Shown piece after piece: positions 1-7,382 of a stretch of 25,709 nucleotides of DNA. This DNA comes from a virus. The stretch is taken from IMG/VR virus record IMGVR_UViG_3300046006_002209, positions 1-25,709 of that record; one strand, given 5' to 3'. Under the pieces are notes generated by a model that made no database searches, was not told the origin of the DNA, and saw nothing but the letters and a program-made list of their open reading frames with translations. The position numbers and the translations under genes are program-made. How positions within the stretch are numbered: the stretch's first letter is position 1; each line of letters opens with the position of its first letter.

Positions 1-795
1 CTTGGTAGGAATACCCATGGCTCCTAATTCTAAACAATACTTTATAGCTTGTTTCTTTTTATCCGGGTCAATAGCCACATATACTAAAGGAGTTTCTTCC
101 ATGAGTAGTCTATGTTTTAACTTCTCTGAAATAATACTACCTGTTAAATAAGTCACATTTCTTCTTACTGATACGCTGTCGAAAAAACCCTCTACAATAA
201 CTATAGGGAATTTAAAATCTAAGAAAAACTCATTGACTATAATATCATTTATCTTGACAGAAGCGCCTAAGTATTTGTAAGGCGAAAGACCTGTGAAGTC
301 TCTGCCTTCAAAAAAATTAAGTGTACCGTTCTTGTCATAAGATGGTAGTATAATCCTGCCTGCGTACTTACCTGTTAAACAATACCCAACCTTATGTCTT
401 ACTATGTCCTGGTTTGTGAAAGAAGGCTTAAATCTCCTTAAGAAACTTAATACAGCTTTGTTAGGAACCTTGTCTAATGATACATATTCATCGGGCAATT
501 TCAATAAGGCAGTAGGAATGTCTATTTGAGTATCATCTTTCATTTGGTAATACTCTAAAACACTTCTAAGTTGATTAATTTGATTCTTTGTGGCACCACA
601 TTTGTAGAAAAGATTACTTACGCTCCTACCCTTGGCTTCACAAAACCAACAATGATACTTTTGATTAGTTAAATTTACACTTAACTTCTTTTTGTGGTGA
701 TTGCAGAAGGGACAATGAAAAACAATGTCTGATTTGCCCGCTGATTCCGAAGAACCTAGCACTTCCTCTAAAACCGATAATAATCTAAAACGCAT
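1..795 (-). CDS. DNA primase, CHC2-type zinc finger and Toprim domain (partial)
   Basis: The gene begins with ATG at 795 and runs off the left edge in frame, giving 265 visible residues. An N-terminal zinc ribbon is clear: C28 and C31 in HCPFC, then C49 and C52 in HCWFC. Next comes the usual start of the primase catalytic core (GRIILPSYDKNG near residue 146, then EGRDF). A Toprim core follows, with the acidic EG motif in IVIVEGFFDS (E202) and the DxD motif in YVAIDPDKK (D243, D245), which bind metal. Such enzymes make RNA primers on single-stranded DNA at the phage fork, and in T4-like phages they work with a separate helicase (gp61 with gp41). Whether a helicase domain is fused beyond the edge cannot be seen. 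The gene starts 6 bases after the endonuclease stop, so it is the last visible cistron of the leftward unit. The family is secure; the exact T4 equivalence is not. Confidence 0.92.
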   Translation of the reverse strand, partial: MRFRLLSVLEEVLGSSESAGKSDIVFHCPFCNHHKKKLSVNLTNQKYHCWFCEAKGRSVSNLFYKCGATKNQINQLRSVLEYYQMKDDTQIDIPTALLKLPDEYVSLDKVPNKAVLSFLRRFKPSFTNQDIVRHKVGYCLTGKYAGRIILPSYDKNGTLNFFEGRDFTGLSPYKYLGASVKINDIIVNEFFLDFKFPIVIVEGFFDSVSVRRNVTYLTGSIISEKLKHRLLMEETPLVYVAIDPDKKKQAIKYCLELGAMGIPTK

Positions 796-801
796 ATATA
801 A

Positions 802-1227
802 TTATTTTTTCTCTTCAAACCATTGCTTAGGTATCGAATAGGCCGCCCATTTTATGTTGTGTTTATTGCACCACTCGGCGTAAGTGGTTTTGGCTCCTTT
901 TGAAATTCTTACATGAGGATCCTGGAATACAATCCTGATGTCTAAATGAGGGTTGCATGAAATAATATCCATCATCTTTTTCCGCTCTTCTAAAGTCCAT
1001 CTTCCTTTAGCTTCTATGATAATATTATTAGGTAACTCAAAATCCGCTAAATAAGTTCTAGGAGTTTCCGGTTTTATGTACTTAATAACTTTTTTCTCAT
1101 ACAAATCTTTAGGGTTTACTCCCAAAGAGCCTGATATTTGTAAAGCAATAGACTTCTCGAAATTAGATCTGTACCCTTCTTTCTGCGCTAGCCTAGTCTT
1201 AAATGAATTGTTAAAAAATCCTGCCAT
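802..1227 (-). CDS. T7-type endonuclease I (Holliday junction resolvase)
   Basis: This 141-residue protein follows T7 gp3 closely along its length: MAGF start, TYLADFELPN, IIEAKGRW, LDIRIVFQDP, KGAKTTYAEWCNKHNIKWA and a final IPKQW. The four catalytic residues of endonuclease I are all present: Glu in NFEKS (residue 24), Asp in ADFELP (62), and Glu and Lys in EAKGRW (72 and 74). The enzyme cuts branched DNA such as four-way junctions as a domain-swapped dimer, which resolves recombination and replication intermediates before packaging. I chose ATG at 1227, which sits one base after the upstream TGA and matches the MAG start known for T7. A TTG at 1239 would add four residues but overlaps the upstream gene. 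True T4 relatives normally use endonuclease VII for this job, so the gene points to mosaic descent. Spacing to the primase is 6 bases. Confidence 0.93.
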   Translation of the reverse strand: MAGFFNNSFKTRLAQKEGYRSNFEKSIALQISGSLGVNPKDLYEKKVIKYIKPETPRTYLADFELPNNIIIEAKGRWTLEERKKMMDIISCNPHLDIRIVFQDPHVRISKGAKTTYAEWCNKHNIKWAAYSIPKQWFEEKK

Positions 1228-1228
1228 G

Positions 1229-2884
1229 TCAATAATCAAATTTTACAATAACATTTAAATCCACATCATCTCTTTTCTTTATTGCTTGTCCCATTTTACC
1301 TACTGCAATTAGCTCGTTATATTTGTTGTACAAGCCAATAGTAGTTATGTAAGGAGATAAAGAACCTGTGAAATCATCCAAATACTCTGTACTCTTAACA
1401 GTCTTAGTAGAGGAAGGGTTCAATGTGAGATTAAAATCACCTCTTTTAATTCTAATCAACATCTCAAACTCATACAAAGTTAAGCTATTTTTATAATAAA
1501 GCAACCAATTGTTAGATAAAATTTCATGATATTTTTTATCCGGGCTTGTGATTACTAAATTACCCGTCCTATAAAACACATTGCCCACTCTACTTGTCTG
1601 GTAACATGAAATAGATGATGTATTGTATAAGCTAGCTACATTTTGAGATGTTGCTGCTCTATTGTAAAATCTTAATTCATCTATAAGTCCTGTATATCCA
1701 TTTCTCCCATCGAAAGAAGATGCTCCTATCATTATATCACTTACATTGACAGTTTCATCTTTAACATCTGCTCTCGATGAATTTAAGGTTCCGTCTACAT
1801 ATAATTGAATGTTTGATCCTGTCTTAACTAAACATACATGATGGAAATTATTATCTAAAATGGAATTGGAGGATGTTAATTGCAATGTAGAAAATCCATC
1901 CGATCTACTGAAAGATAATTTTCCCGGCTGTGGATGAGTGTGATTATGTACGGAAAAATCATACGGGTAATAATCTACCGGGTAATATTTGAAAGAAGAC
2001 GAAGAAAATACATCTGTTACAATTAAATTACCTCTGTTTATTCTCTTTAACCTACCGAATTCTTCCCTATACAATATGGACTTCTTATCAATTATTGTAT
2101 TTTTATTGCTAGTTAATACGCTCTGAGATACCGGAGCTTTTAACCAAAAACTTATGGTAAAATTGTCTGCCGACTCAAAACTAACTGCATCAAAATTTTT
2201 AGTGTGAATATAACCGTCGCCATAAAATTCCGCAGCTAATCCTGTTCTAGTTCCGTTTATAGGAATACCACTTGAATAGGCTACTTGATATGATTTTGAT
2301 TTTTCCTGGGGCTCAATAACTTCACTTTCGTATCTTATAAATAACGTCTTTTTTCCGCCTCTACCGTATCGATATGCTTTATGCGCGTCCTGGAATCCCC
2401 AATATCCACATAAATTATCAGTATTTAGGAAAGAGCTTGTATTTATATTCTTGTCATATAGGTTATTGTGTCCATCGTCTACTAAAAGTACATTGTTGTT
2501 TAATCCTTTTAAATATAATGTGGTTTCTTTAATCTTGTCTCCGTAATTTAAAGAGGGAATAGAGAGTAAACTAGCGGTTAAAAACATATTTTTGGTAGTT
2601 CTATTTCTGTCCCATCCTTCTAAACAATTAGCCCATGCAAATCCTCTTTTATAATATAGATGATTAAGTGAACTATAGACAATGTACTTATATGACCCAT
2701 CTGAATTTTTTGGGTATGTTACGTCTTTTGATGAACTTATATGAATAGGCCCATTATAATAAAGTCCTTGTTGTACTTTATAACCTTGATTTAAATAACT
2801 TCCGGTGAGAATATAATATTCCTTGTTTACTTCAAACGGCGCAATATTAAAATCCTCACCTCTTATTGGCGCGAATGTACTCAT
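1229..2884 (-). CDS. LamG-domain virion protein (adhesin or tail fibre type)
   Basis: The protein has 551 residues. An N-terminal region of about 200 residues is unrecognised. A concanavalin/LamG sandwich at about 218-422 shows the usual signs: FTISFWLKAP, NNFHHVCLVKTG, IQLYVDGTLN, IMIGAS and GLIDELRFYNRA. The C-terminal part (about 433-551) has GNVFYRTGNLVI, a FNLTLNPSS motif and PYITTIGLYNKYNELIAVGK, and ends in VIVKFDY. The last part is shared with the next two genes upstream and is typical of virion proteins in T4-like marine and Bacteroidota phages. LamG domains usually bind glycans or proteins, so a host-surface binding or decoration role in the particle is inferred. The gene starts one base after the 875-residue gene stops and is followed, after one base, by the resolvase. 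There is no signal peptide, as expected for a cytoplasmically assembled virion part. Confidence 0.85.
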   Translation of the reverse strand: MSTFAPIRGEDFNIAPFEVNKEYYILTGSYLNQGYKVQQGLYYNGPIHISSSKDVTYPKNSDGSYKYIVYSSLNHLYYKRGFAWANCLEGWDRNRTTKNMFLTASLLSIPSLNYGDKIKETTLYLKGLNNNVLLVDDGHNNLYDKNINTSSFLNTDNLCGYWGFQDAHKAYRYGRGGKKTLFIRYESEVIEPQEKSKSYQVAYSSGIPINGTRTGLAAEFYGDGYIHTKNFDAVSFESADNFTISFWLKAPVSQSVLTSNKNTIIDKKSILYREEFGRLKRINRGNLIVTDVFSSSSFKYYPVDYYPYDFSVHNHTHPQPGKLSFSRSDGFSTLQLTSSNSILDNNFHHVCLVKTGSNIQLYVDGTLNSSRADVKDETVNVSDIMIGASSFDGRNGYTGLIDELRFYNRAATSQNVASLYNTSSISCYQTSRVGNVFYRTGNLVITSPDKKYHEILSNNWLLYYKNSLTLYEFEMLIRIKRGDFNLTLNPSSTKTVKSTEYLDDFTGSLSPYITTIGLYNKYNELIAVGKMGQAIKKRDDVDLNVIVKFDY

Positions 2885-2885
2885 A

Positions 2886-5513
2886 TTAATACTTAAGTTT
2901 TACAGTAAATATAGATTCTTCTGTAAAGTTTTTTAGTATGGGTTTAGCTAATTTACCTACTGCAACAAGTTCTCTTTGAGCATTGTATAGACCTACGGTA
3001 GTAATATAAACTTGAGGATTATTCACAAAGTTCTCATATATTTCTCCGTTAGTTTCTGTAAGTCTTTTAGCGAGTTCCATGCCCTCTGGTGAATTTGGAT
3101 CTAATGGCATAGATAAATCTCCAGGCCTTCTAGTGTCCTCTTTCTTATTGTAAATAAAGTAGCTATTATTATTTGTAAAGTTAAATTCTCTGTTATTGAT
3201 TCTGATAAAATAGTAATCATTGTATTCTCTAATTACTCTTCTAGCTTTCATTCCTAAATAATCTCCACTAACATCTTGAATTAGAGCAGAGCCAGAGAAT
3301 GATTTGTATAATTTAATAGCGTTATAGCCATCTATTTCCGAAGCATTAGAAGTTGCAAAAGATGCAGACAAATCTAATTTATCACCGTCTAAAAGAACTA
3401 CACCTAGGGATGGAATTAGCTTGCCGTAATAATGTGGAGAAGATTCATTATATACTCCTGTTTCTAAAGTTCCTGAAACTATATTATAGGAATACCCAAC
3501 ATCTGTATAATCTGGATTTATGTTTATCTTAGAATCATCAATTAATCTAAGAACTCTGTTATTACCCGCTAATTTTACATTTGAGCCAGTATGTGTAGCC
3601 CTAGTACCTCCTCCTGCTAAAAATCTAGAGCCAGATAGATGTGCGATATTTAGTTCTAATACTCCGGCATCTAATCTATCTTTTAATCTTTTTGATTGGT
3701 AGTTAACGACATATATGCTATCTGTATCTCTTCCTGTTAGATTAAACTTAGCGTCTCTTCTGCCTAAAACTAGATTTCTGTATTGTGCGTATATAGCTTT
3801 TGTTGGCGTTATGTTTATTTTATTACCTTCATCTAAAGATCCAGAACCTCCACTATGTCCGTAGGCTATGCTAAATTGAATAGAAGATGTTAATGATGTT
3901 TTAGGATTTTCATCATATACATGTGTATAATATCTACTGTAATTTTCGGAAGTACTACCTGTAAAGAAAGTAATTAAATTTCTTACATTATTAGAAAATA
4001 AACCTTCGGTTATGTCAAACACATACTTTCTATTATCTATAGGATTTATTTGTTTTAGCCAATTAGAATCAGGAATTCTTAATGTCGTAGTTGTAGTTGT
4101 GGGCCTAAAAGTAGTGGTTGGAGGAGGAGTACCACCACCTCCGGGAGTACCACCTCCGGGAGTACCACCTCCGGGAGTACCACCTCCGGTTGTTCCGCCA
4201 CCATCGCCATCACATCCAGGTCGTCTGTATATCCTATTAGCTTCGTTTTCACCTCCATAATCGTTTGCAGAATTTAGAGTAAAAAATGCGGGATTTGGAG
4301 TTACCCAACCAGGCACATCTCCAAAAGTAACAGTGTAAACACCTGGTTTTGAAAATACGGCACTTGTATTTGCTTTATACGTATACGCTAGATTTCCAAG
4401 TACTCCGTTATTAATAGAATCTAAAGAAATAGATATGCCATTTATCGTAACAGAAGGAGAGGCAGGAGCCGAGGAACTCCCTAGAGTCACAATAGATCCA
4501 TCGCATTCTTGAAATTGAACACCAGCTAATACTTGAGGTATACCGTCACAGTTAGGATTTGGGGGATTGGTTCCAGATGTTGCATTTACATTTGTATACC
4601 CTTCTGCTCTTAATTCATTTCTGAATAAAACAGTCTGTATAGATACAAAATTAGCGAAAAAACTATCAGAATCTCCAGGTCCTACTTCTGTACTAACAGC
4701 CTTGCCTCTAAATTCAGGAACTCCGTTATTACAAAAAGAAGCTCTTAATAAAATATCTCTAGTGGTATTTGAAGGCGATGTTGAATCTCCTCCGCCACCG
4801 GTAGAACCCCCGCTATTAGAAACACAATCTGTAGGTAATGAAGGGGTTGAGTCAAGACCAATTGATACATTTGTATTTCCATTTCTTTCTAATTGTTCTT
4901 TATATGCTCTCGCTATACTAATTCTGTTGGCAAAATTAACTTGACCAAATGAAGATGTTCTAGGACCTTCAGGGCTACAAAATGAAGCATTTAAAGTTAC
5001 TGTATCAGGAGTAGGTGGTGTCGGCGTTGGTGTAGGTGTCGGCGTTGGTGTAGGTGTCGGCGTTGGTGTAGGTGTCGGCGTTGGTGTAGGTGTAGGTGTA
5101 GGTGTCGGCGTTGGTGTAGGCGTAATTCTCGAAGAGCCTGTAGTGTTAGAAGTATCAATTACTGGAGGGCAGTTAATACTACTAGGTGGAGAATCTATAC
5201 CAAATGTAAAGGAATAGTTAGTATTTAGTGTCTCAGCTAAAGTGAAATTTGCTGTAATTGCGTTTATTTGATTTTCTATACTAGAAGCTGTTCCTGTTAC
5301 AGTATATGAATTCGTTTGTAAACTACCATTTGCACAAACTAAAAAATTTATTGTTTTACTTATAACAGCTTCTCTATTTGTAATAGGGTTGCTAGGGTCG
5401 TAAAACCATGAATCATAATCTCTTAAATATTGTCCTCTTGCGGAAAATGGGAGAGATTCTATAAAAATTTGTTTATCTTGTTCGGACAAATAATAATATA
5501 CTTCAAAATCCAT
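2886..5513 (-). CDS. Large modular virion protein with PT-repeat and Gly-rich linkers
   Basis: This 875-residue protein is built in blocks. The N-terminal part holds three related segments (about 51-116, 168-230 and 250-325), each with a Cys early on and a second Cys near the end after a P-rich stretch. They have the flavour of DUF5977-type repeats, but I cannot confirm that family. Between the first and second lies a long (Thr-Pro)n linker (about 130-165). An Ig/PKD-like segment follows (about 330-425, with KPGVYTVTFGDVPGW). A GGGTP linker and Thr-rich run lead to a C-terminal half (about 480-875) that is a clear paralogue of the 365-residue neighbour, sharing QFSIAYG, DSIYVVN, NIAHLSGS, THTGSNVKLAG and RLIDDSK. 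It ends with the common VYITTVGLYN module. It is probably a tail fibre or head/tail appendage, with the C-terminal half docking on the particle and the repeats projecting. Confidence 0.82.
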   Translation of the reverse strand: MDFEVYYYLSEQDKQIFIESLPFSARGQYLRDYDSWFYDPSNPITNREAVISKTINFLVCANGSLQTNSYTVTGTASSIENQINAITANFTLAETLNTNYSFTFGIDSPPSSINCPPVIDTSNTTGSSRITPTPTPTPTPTPTPTPTPTPTPTPTPTPTPTPTPTPPTPDTVTLNASFCSPEGPRTSSFGQVNFANRISIARAYKEQLERNGNTNVSIGLDSTPSLPTDCVSNSGGSTGGGGDSTSPSNTTRDILLRASFCNNGVPEFRGKAVSTEVGPGDSDSFFANFVSIQTVLFRNELRAEGYTNVNATSGTNPPNPNCDGIPQVLAGVQFQECDGSIVTLGSSSAPASPSVTINGISISLDSINNGVLGNLAYTYKANTSAVFSKPGVYTVTFGDVPGWVTPNPAFFTLNSANDYGGENEANRIYRRPGCDGDGGGTTGGGTPGGGTPGGGTPGGGGTPPPTTTFRPTTTTTTLRIPDSNWLKQINPIDNRKYVFDITEGLFSNNVRNLITFFTGSTSENYSRYYTHVYDENPKTSLTSSIQFSIAYGHSGGSGSLDEGNKINITPTKAIYAQYRNLVLGRRDAKFNLTGRDTDSIYVVNYQSKRLKDRLDAGVLELNIAHLSGSRFLAGGGTRATHTGSNVKLAGNNRVLRLIDDSKININPDYTDVGYSYNIVSGTLETGVYNESSPHYYGKLIPSLGVVLLDGDKLDLSASFATSNASEIDGYNAIKLYKSFSGSALIQDVSGDYLGMKARRVIREYNDYYFIRINNREFNFTNNNSYFIYNKKEDTRRPGDLSMPLDPNSPEGMELAKRLTETNGEIYENFVNNPQVYITTVGLYNAQRELVAVGKLAKPILKNFTEESIFTVKLKY
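4129..4189. repeat. 15-bp tandem repeat coding Gly-Gly-Gly-Thr-Pro
   Basis: About four near-perfect copies of a 15-bp unit (GTACCACCTCCGGGA on the plus strand) lie inside the 875-residue gene. The unit is a multiple of three, so gain or loss of copies changes linker length without breaking the frame. It separates the N-terminal repeat segments from the conserved C-terminal half. Confidence 0.9.
5012..5124. repeat. 18-bp tandem repeat coding a (Thr-Pro)n linker
   Basis: About five copies of an 18-bp unit (GGTGTCGGCGTTGGTGTA on the plus strand) plus partial units encode roughly 18 Thr-Pro dipeptides in the 875-residue protein. Copies are nearly identical at the DNA level, which suggests recent slippage or recombination. 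The period keeps the reading frame. Such a PT stretch forms a stiff, extended spacer. Confidence 0.92.
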
Positions 5514-5547
5514 TGCACACTATGTTTTTGCTATTAAATATTGATTC

Positions 5548-6645
5548 TTAGAAATCCAATTTTACTTTTAAAAGGGCTTCTCTAGTAAAACTTTTTTGTA
5601 AAGGTTTTGATAATTTAGCTACTGCAAGTAATTCATAAGAATTAGAATACATGCCTACTGTTGTGATATATACTTTAGGATCGTTTATAAACGTAGGTTG
5701 TGAGAAGTCCCCTTCTGAACCCGTTATAAAGGTTGGATTATTACTAAAATTATATCTATCATTTCTTACTCTTACAAAATAATGAGTAGATTTTACTTTC
5801 TCCGAACTTCTAGCTTGGAATCCTAATTTGTCTCCTGATAAATCTTGGAACTTAGCAGAACCAGACATAGACCTATACAACTTAAAAGCATTATCTCCGG
5901 CCACTTCAGAACCTGATACTGTACCAAACGATGCAGATTTATCAAGTGCCGTTCCGTCCATTACAATAATACCTAAATTAGGGTACACTAGACCAAATTT
6001 TTGAGGATTACTAGGATTATAAACGCCAGATTCTAAAGATCCTGATACTAAATTGTAAACCTTTCCAGCTGTCGTAACAGAGGCGGGATTTGACTTAGAA
6101 TCATCAATTAATCTCATGTATCTCCCATTTCCGGCTAGTCTAACATTGGATCCGGTATGCGTGGAGTTTGATCCAGGTCCCGCAATAAATTGAGAACCAG
6201 ATAGGTGAGCTATGTTTATTTCTAAAGTACCTACATCTAAGGATTCTCTTAATCTCGCTCTATTCACATTAATTACATAAATGCTGTCTGTAGATTTTCC
6301 ATTTATTGTGAATTTTCTTTCTCCGGGGTCTAAACATAATTGTTTATATTGACCGTATATAGCTCTAGTAGGTGTATCATTTATTTGTCCTCCTTCATCA
6401 GCAGAACCAGAGCCATTGTATTGACCGTAGGCAATACTAAATTGAGCTTCGGAGCCTAAAGCATTTGAAGAGCTATTGAAAATTTCATAATAATACCTCT
6501 TTTGTGTAGCCGTTTGTCCGGAAGATGTAAAAAAGGTTGTTAAGTTACCATCGTTATTTGAAAATAAAGCTCTAGTAATTACTTCCTCTTGGTTAGGTAC
6601 AATATCGGCCGTATTGAATGTAGTAAATATATCTGTATTTGCCAT
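5548..6645 (-). CDS. Virion structural protein, paralogue of the neighbour's C-terminal half
   Basis: The protein has 365 residues and starts with ATG at 6645 (MANTDIFTTF). It aligns by eye with residues about 485-875 of the next gene: LFSNN, TTFFT, RYYYEIF against RYYTHVY, EAQFSIAYGQYNGSGSADEG, INDTPTRAIYGQYK, KSTDSIYVIN, LEINIAHLSGSQF, THTGSNVRLAGN and RLIDDSK. The C-terminus carries FVRVRNDRYNFSNNP and DPKVYITTVGMYSNSYELLA, ending in VKLDF. I recognise this type from T4-like phages of aquatic bacteria, where it is annotated as a virion structural protein of undefined place. Here it looks like the minimal version, with no projecting N-terminal extension. It sits 14 bases after the 227-residue gene in the tail operon. 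It is probably a particle surface or fibre-attachment protein. Confidence 0.82.
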   Translation of the reverse strand: MANTDIFTTFNTADIVPNQEEVITRALFSNNDGNLTTFFTSSGQTATQKRYYYEIFNSSSNALGSEAQFSIAYGQYNGSGSADEGGQINDTPTRAIYGQYKQLCLDPGERKFTINGKSTDSIYVINVNRARLRESLDVGTLEINIAHLSGSQFIAGPGSNSTHTGSNVRLAGNGRYMRLIDDSKSNPASVTTAGKVYNLVSGSLESGVYNPSNPQKFGLVYPNLGIIVMDGTALDKSASFGTVSGSEVAGDNAFKLYRSMSGSAKFQDLSGDKLGFQARSSEKVKSTHYFVRVRNDRYNFSNNPTFITGSEGDFSQPTFINDPKVYITTVGMYSNSYELLAVAKLSKPLQKSFTREALLKVKLDF

Positions 6646-6659
6646 TTTTATTTTATTAT

Positions 6660-7343
6660 TTATTCAGTTATACCAGCTCCAGGAGTTGTTCCTGTAGTAA
6701 TTCTATTCACTGTTAAGCTAATGGATACTCTACCTCCGGTTTCGTTTCCTACTATTGCTAACGTAGCTTTTCTTTGATTTAGAGTAGAACCTTTTGCTTT
6801 TAAAGTGAAAGACAATCCGGTTACGCTTATTGCCTGTGCAGCTTCTGTGTCTGTGATAGTTCTAGGAGTTGAAGGAGCTAAATCCTGTCCATTATTTTGT
6901 GCGGGGGTTCTAGTTACGCCTACAAAAGAAGCTACATCGCTATCAGATAAAGTTGCGGTATATCCAAAAGTAGTATTTCCGCCTTCAAAATTTATAGTTC
7001 TTGGAGAGATTGTTATTTCTTCTCCATTTGTTAAGGTTACTGCTGTTTGACCTACGGATATAATTGGTATTCTAACTGTTCTCTTAGGTAGTGTAACCAA
7101 TTTATATTTCATCATTTGAGTTTCATCCACTACCGCTTCTGTTAATGGCATGTTCTCTAAAGTAATTCCATAATATGCTGTACCGAGTGGATGATCTGTA
7201 TTCCATAGTGAATAATCAATCTCATCATCAGCTAATGCAAAATGTGTAATTTGGAATTCATTTCTTCCTCGTGCAAGTAATTCCCGTCCTCTGCGGGTTA
7301 AAATAGCATCTACTGTTATTTGGTTATTGTTTAGGTATCCCAT
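6660..7343 (-). CDS. Phage virion protein with conserved ILTxxGRELLA N-terminus
   Basis: This protein has 227 residues. The N-terminus reads MGYLNNNQITVDAILTRRGR, then ELLARGRNEFQITHFALADDEIDYSLW. This is a recognisable start of a structural protein family in T4-like phages of marine and Bacteroidota hosts. The middle (TVTLTNGEE, INFEGGNTTFGYTATLSDSD) and the C-terminus (ATLAIVGNETGGRVSISLTV) look like two beta-rich, Ig-like segments. No enzyme motif is seen. It lies between the 1485-residue baseplate/tail protein and the 365-residue virion protein, which suits a component at the baseplate periphery or fibre base, but this is inference from context. A 13-bp AT-rich element identical to one in front of the 134-residue gene lies 9 bases before the start codon. 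Confidence 0.78.
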   Translation of the reverse strand: MGYLNNNQITVDAILTRRGRELLARGRNEFQITHFALADDEIDYSLWNTDHPLGTAYYGITLENMPLTEAVVDETQMMKYKLVTLPKRTVRIPIISVGQTAVTLTNGEEITISPRTINFEGGNTTFGYTATLSDSDVASFVGVTRTPAQNNGQDLAPSTPRTITDTEAAQAISVTGLSFTLKAKGSTLNQRKATLAIVGNETGGRVSISLTVNRITTGTTPGAGITE

Positions 7344-7352
7344 TTTGTTTGT

Positions 7353-7365
7353 TTTATAATAAATA
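7353..7365 (-). promoter_or_regulatory. Candidate phage promoter or initiation element TATTTATTATAAA
   Basis: On the minus strand this 13-mer ends 9 bases before the ATG of the 227-residue virion gene. The same 13-mer is found before the 134-residue gene (17936-17948), and a near match lies before the plus-strand virion gene (25569-25581). Being made only of A and T, it could recur by chance in such a genome. Confidence 0.3.
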
Positions 7366-7382
7366 CTTTGAAATATAATATT

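Noticed and set aside
1228-1239. TTG at 1239 as start of the endonuclease I gene
   Set aside because: ATG at 1227 matches the MAG start of T7 endonuclease I and follows the upstream stop by one base.
4012-4260. Plus-strand frame with Pro-rich repeats opposite the GGGTP linker
   Set aside because: It is antisense to a long gene with clear domain homology; the composition simply mirrors the repeat.
5012-5124. Regularly repeated units that might suggest a CRISPR array
   Set aside because: Units are directly adjacent without spacers and encode Thr-Pro inside a long open frame.
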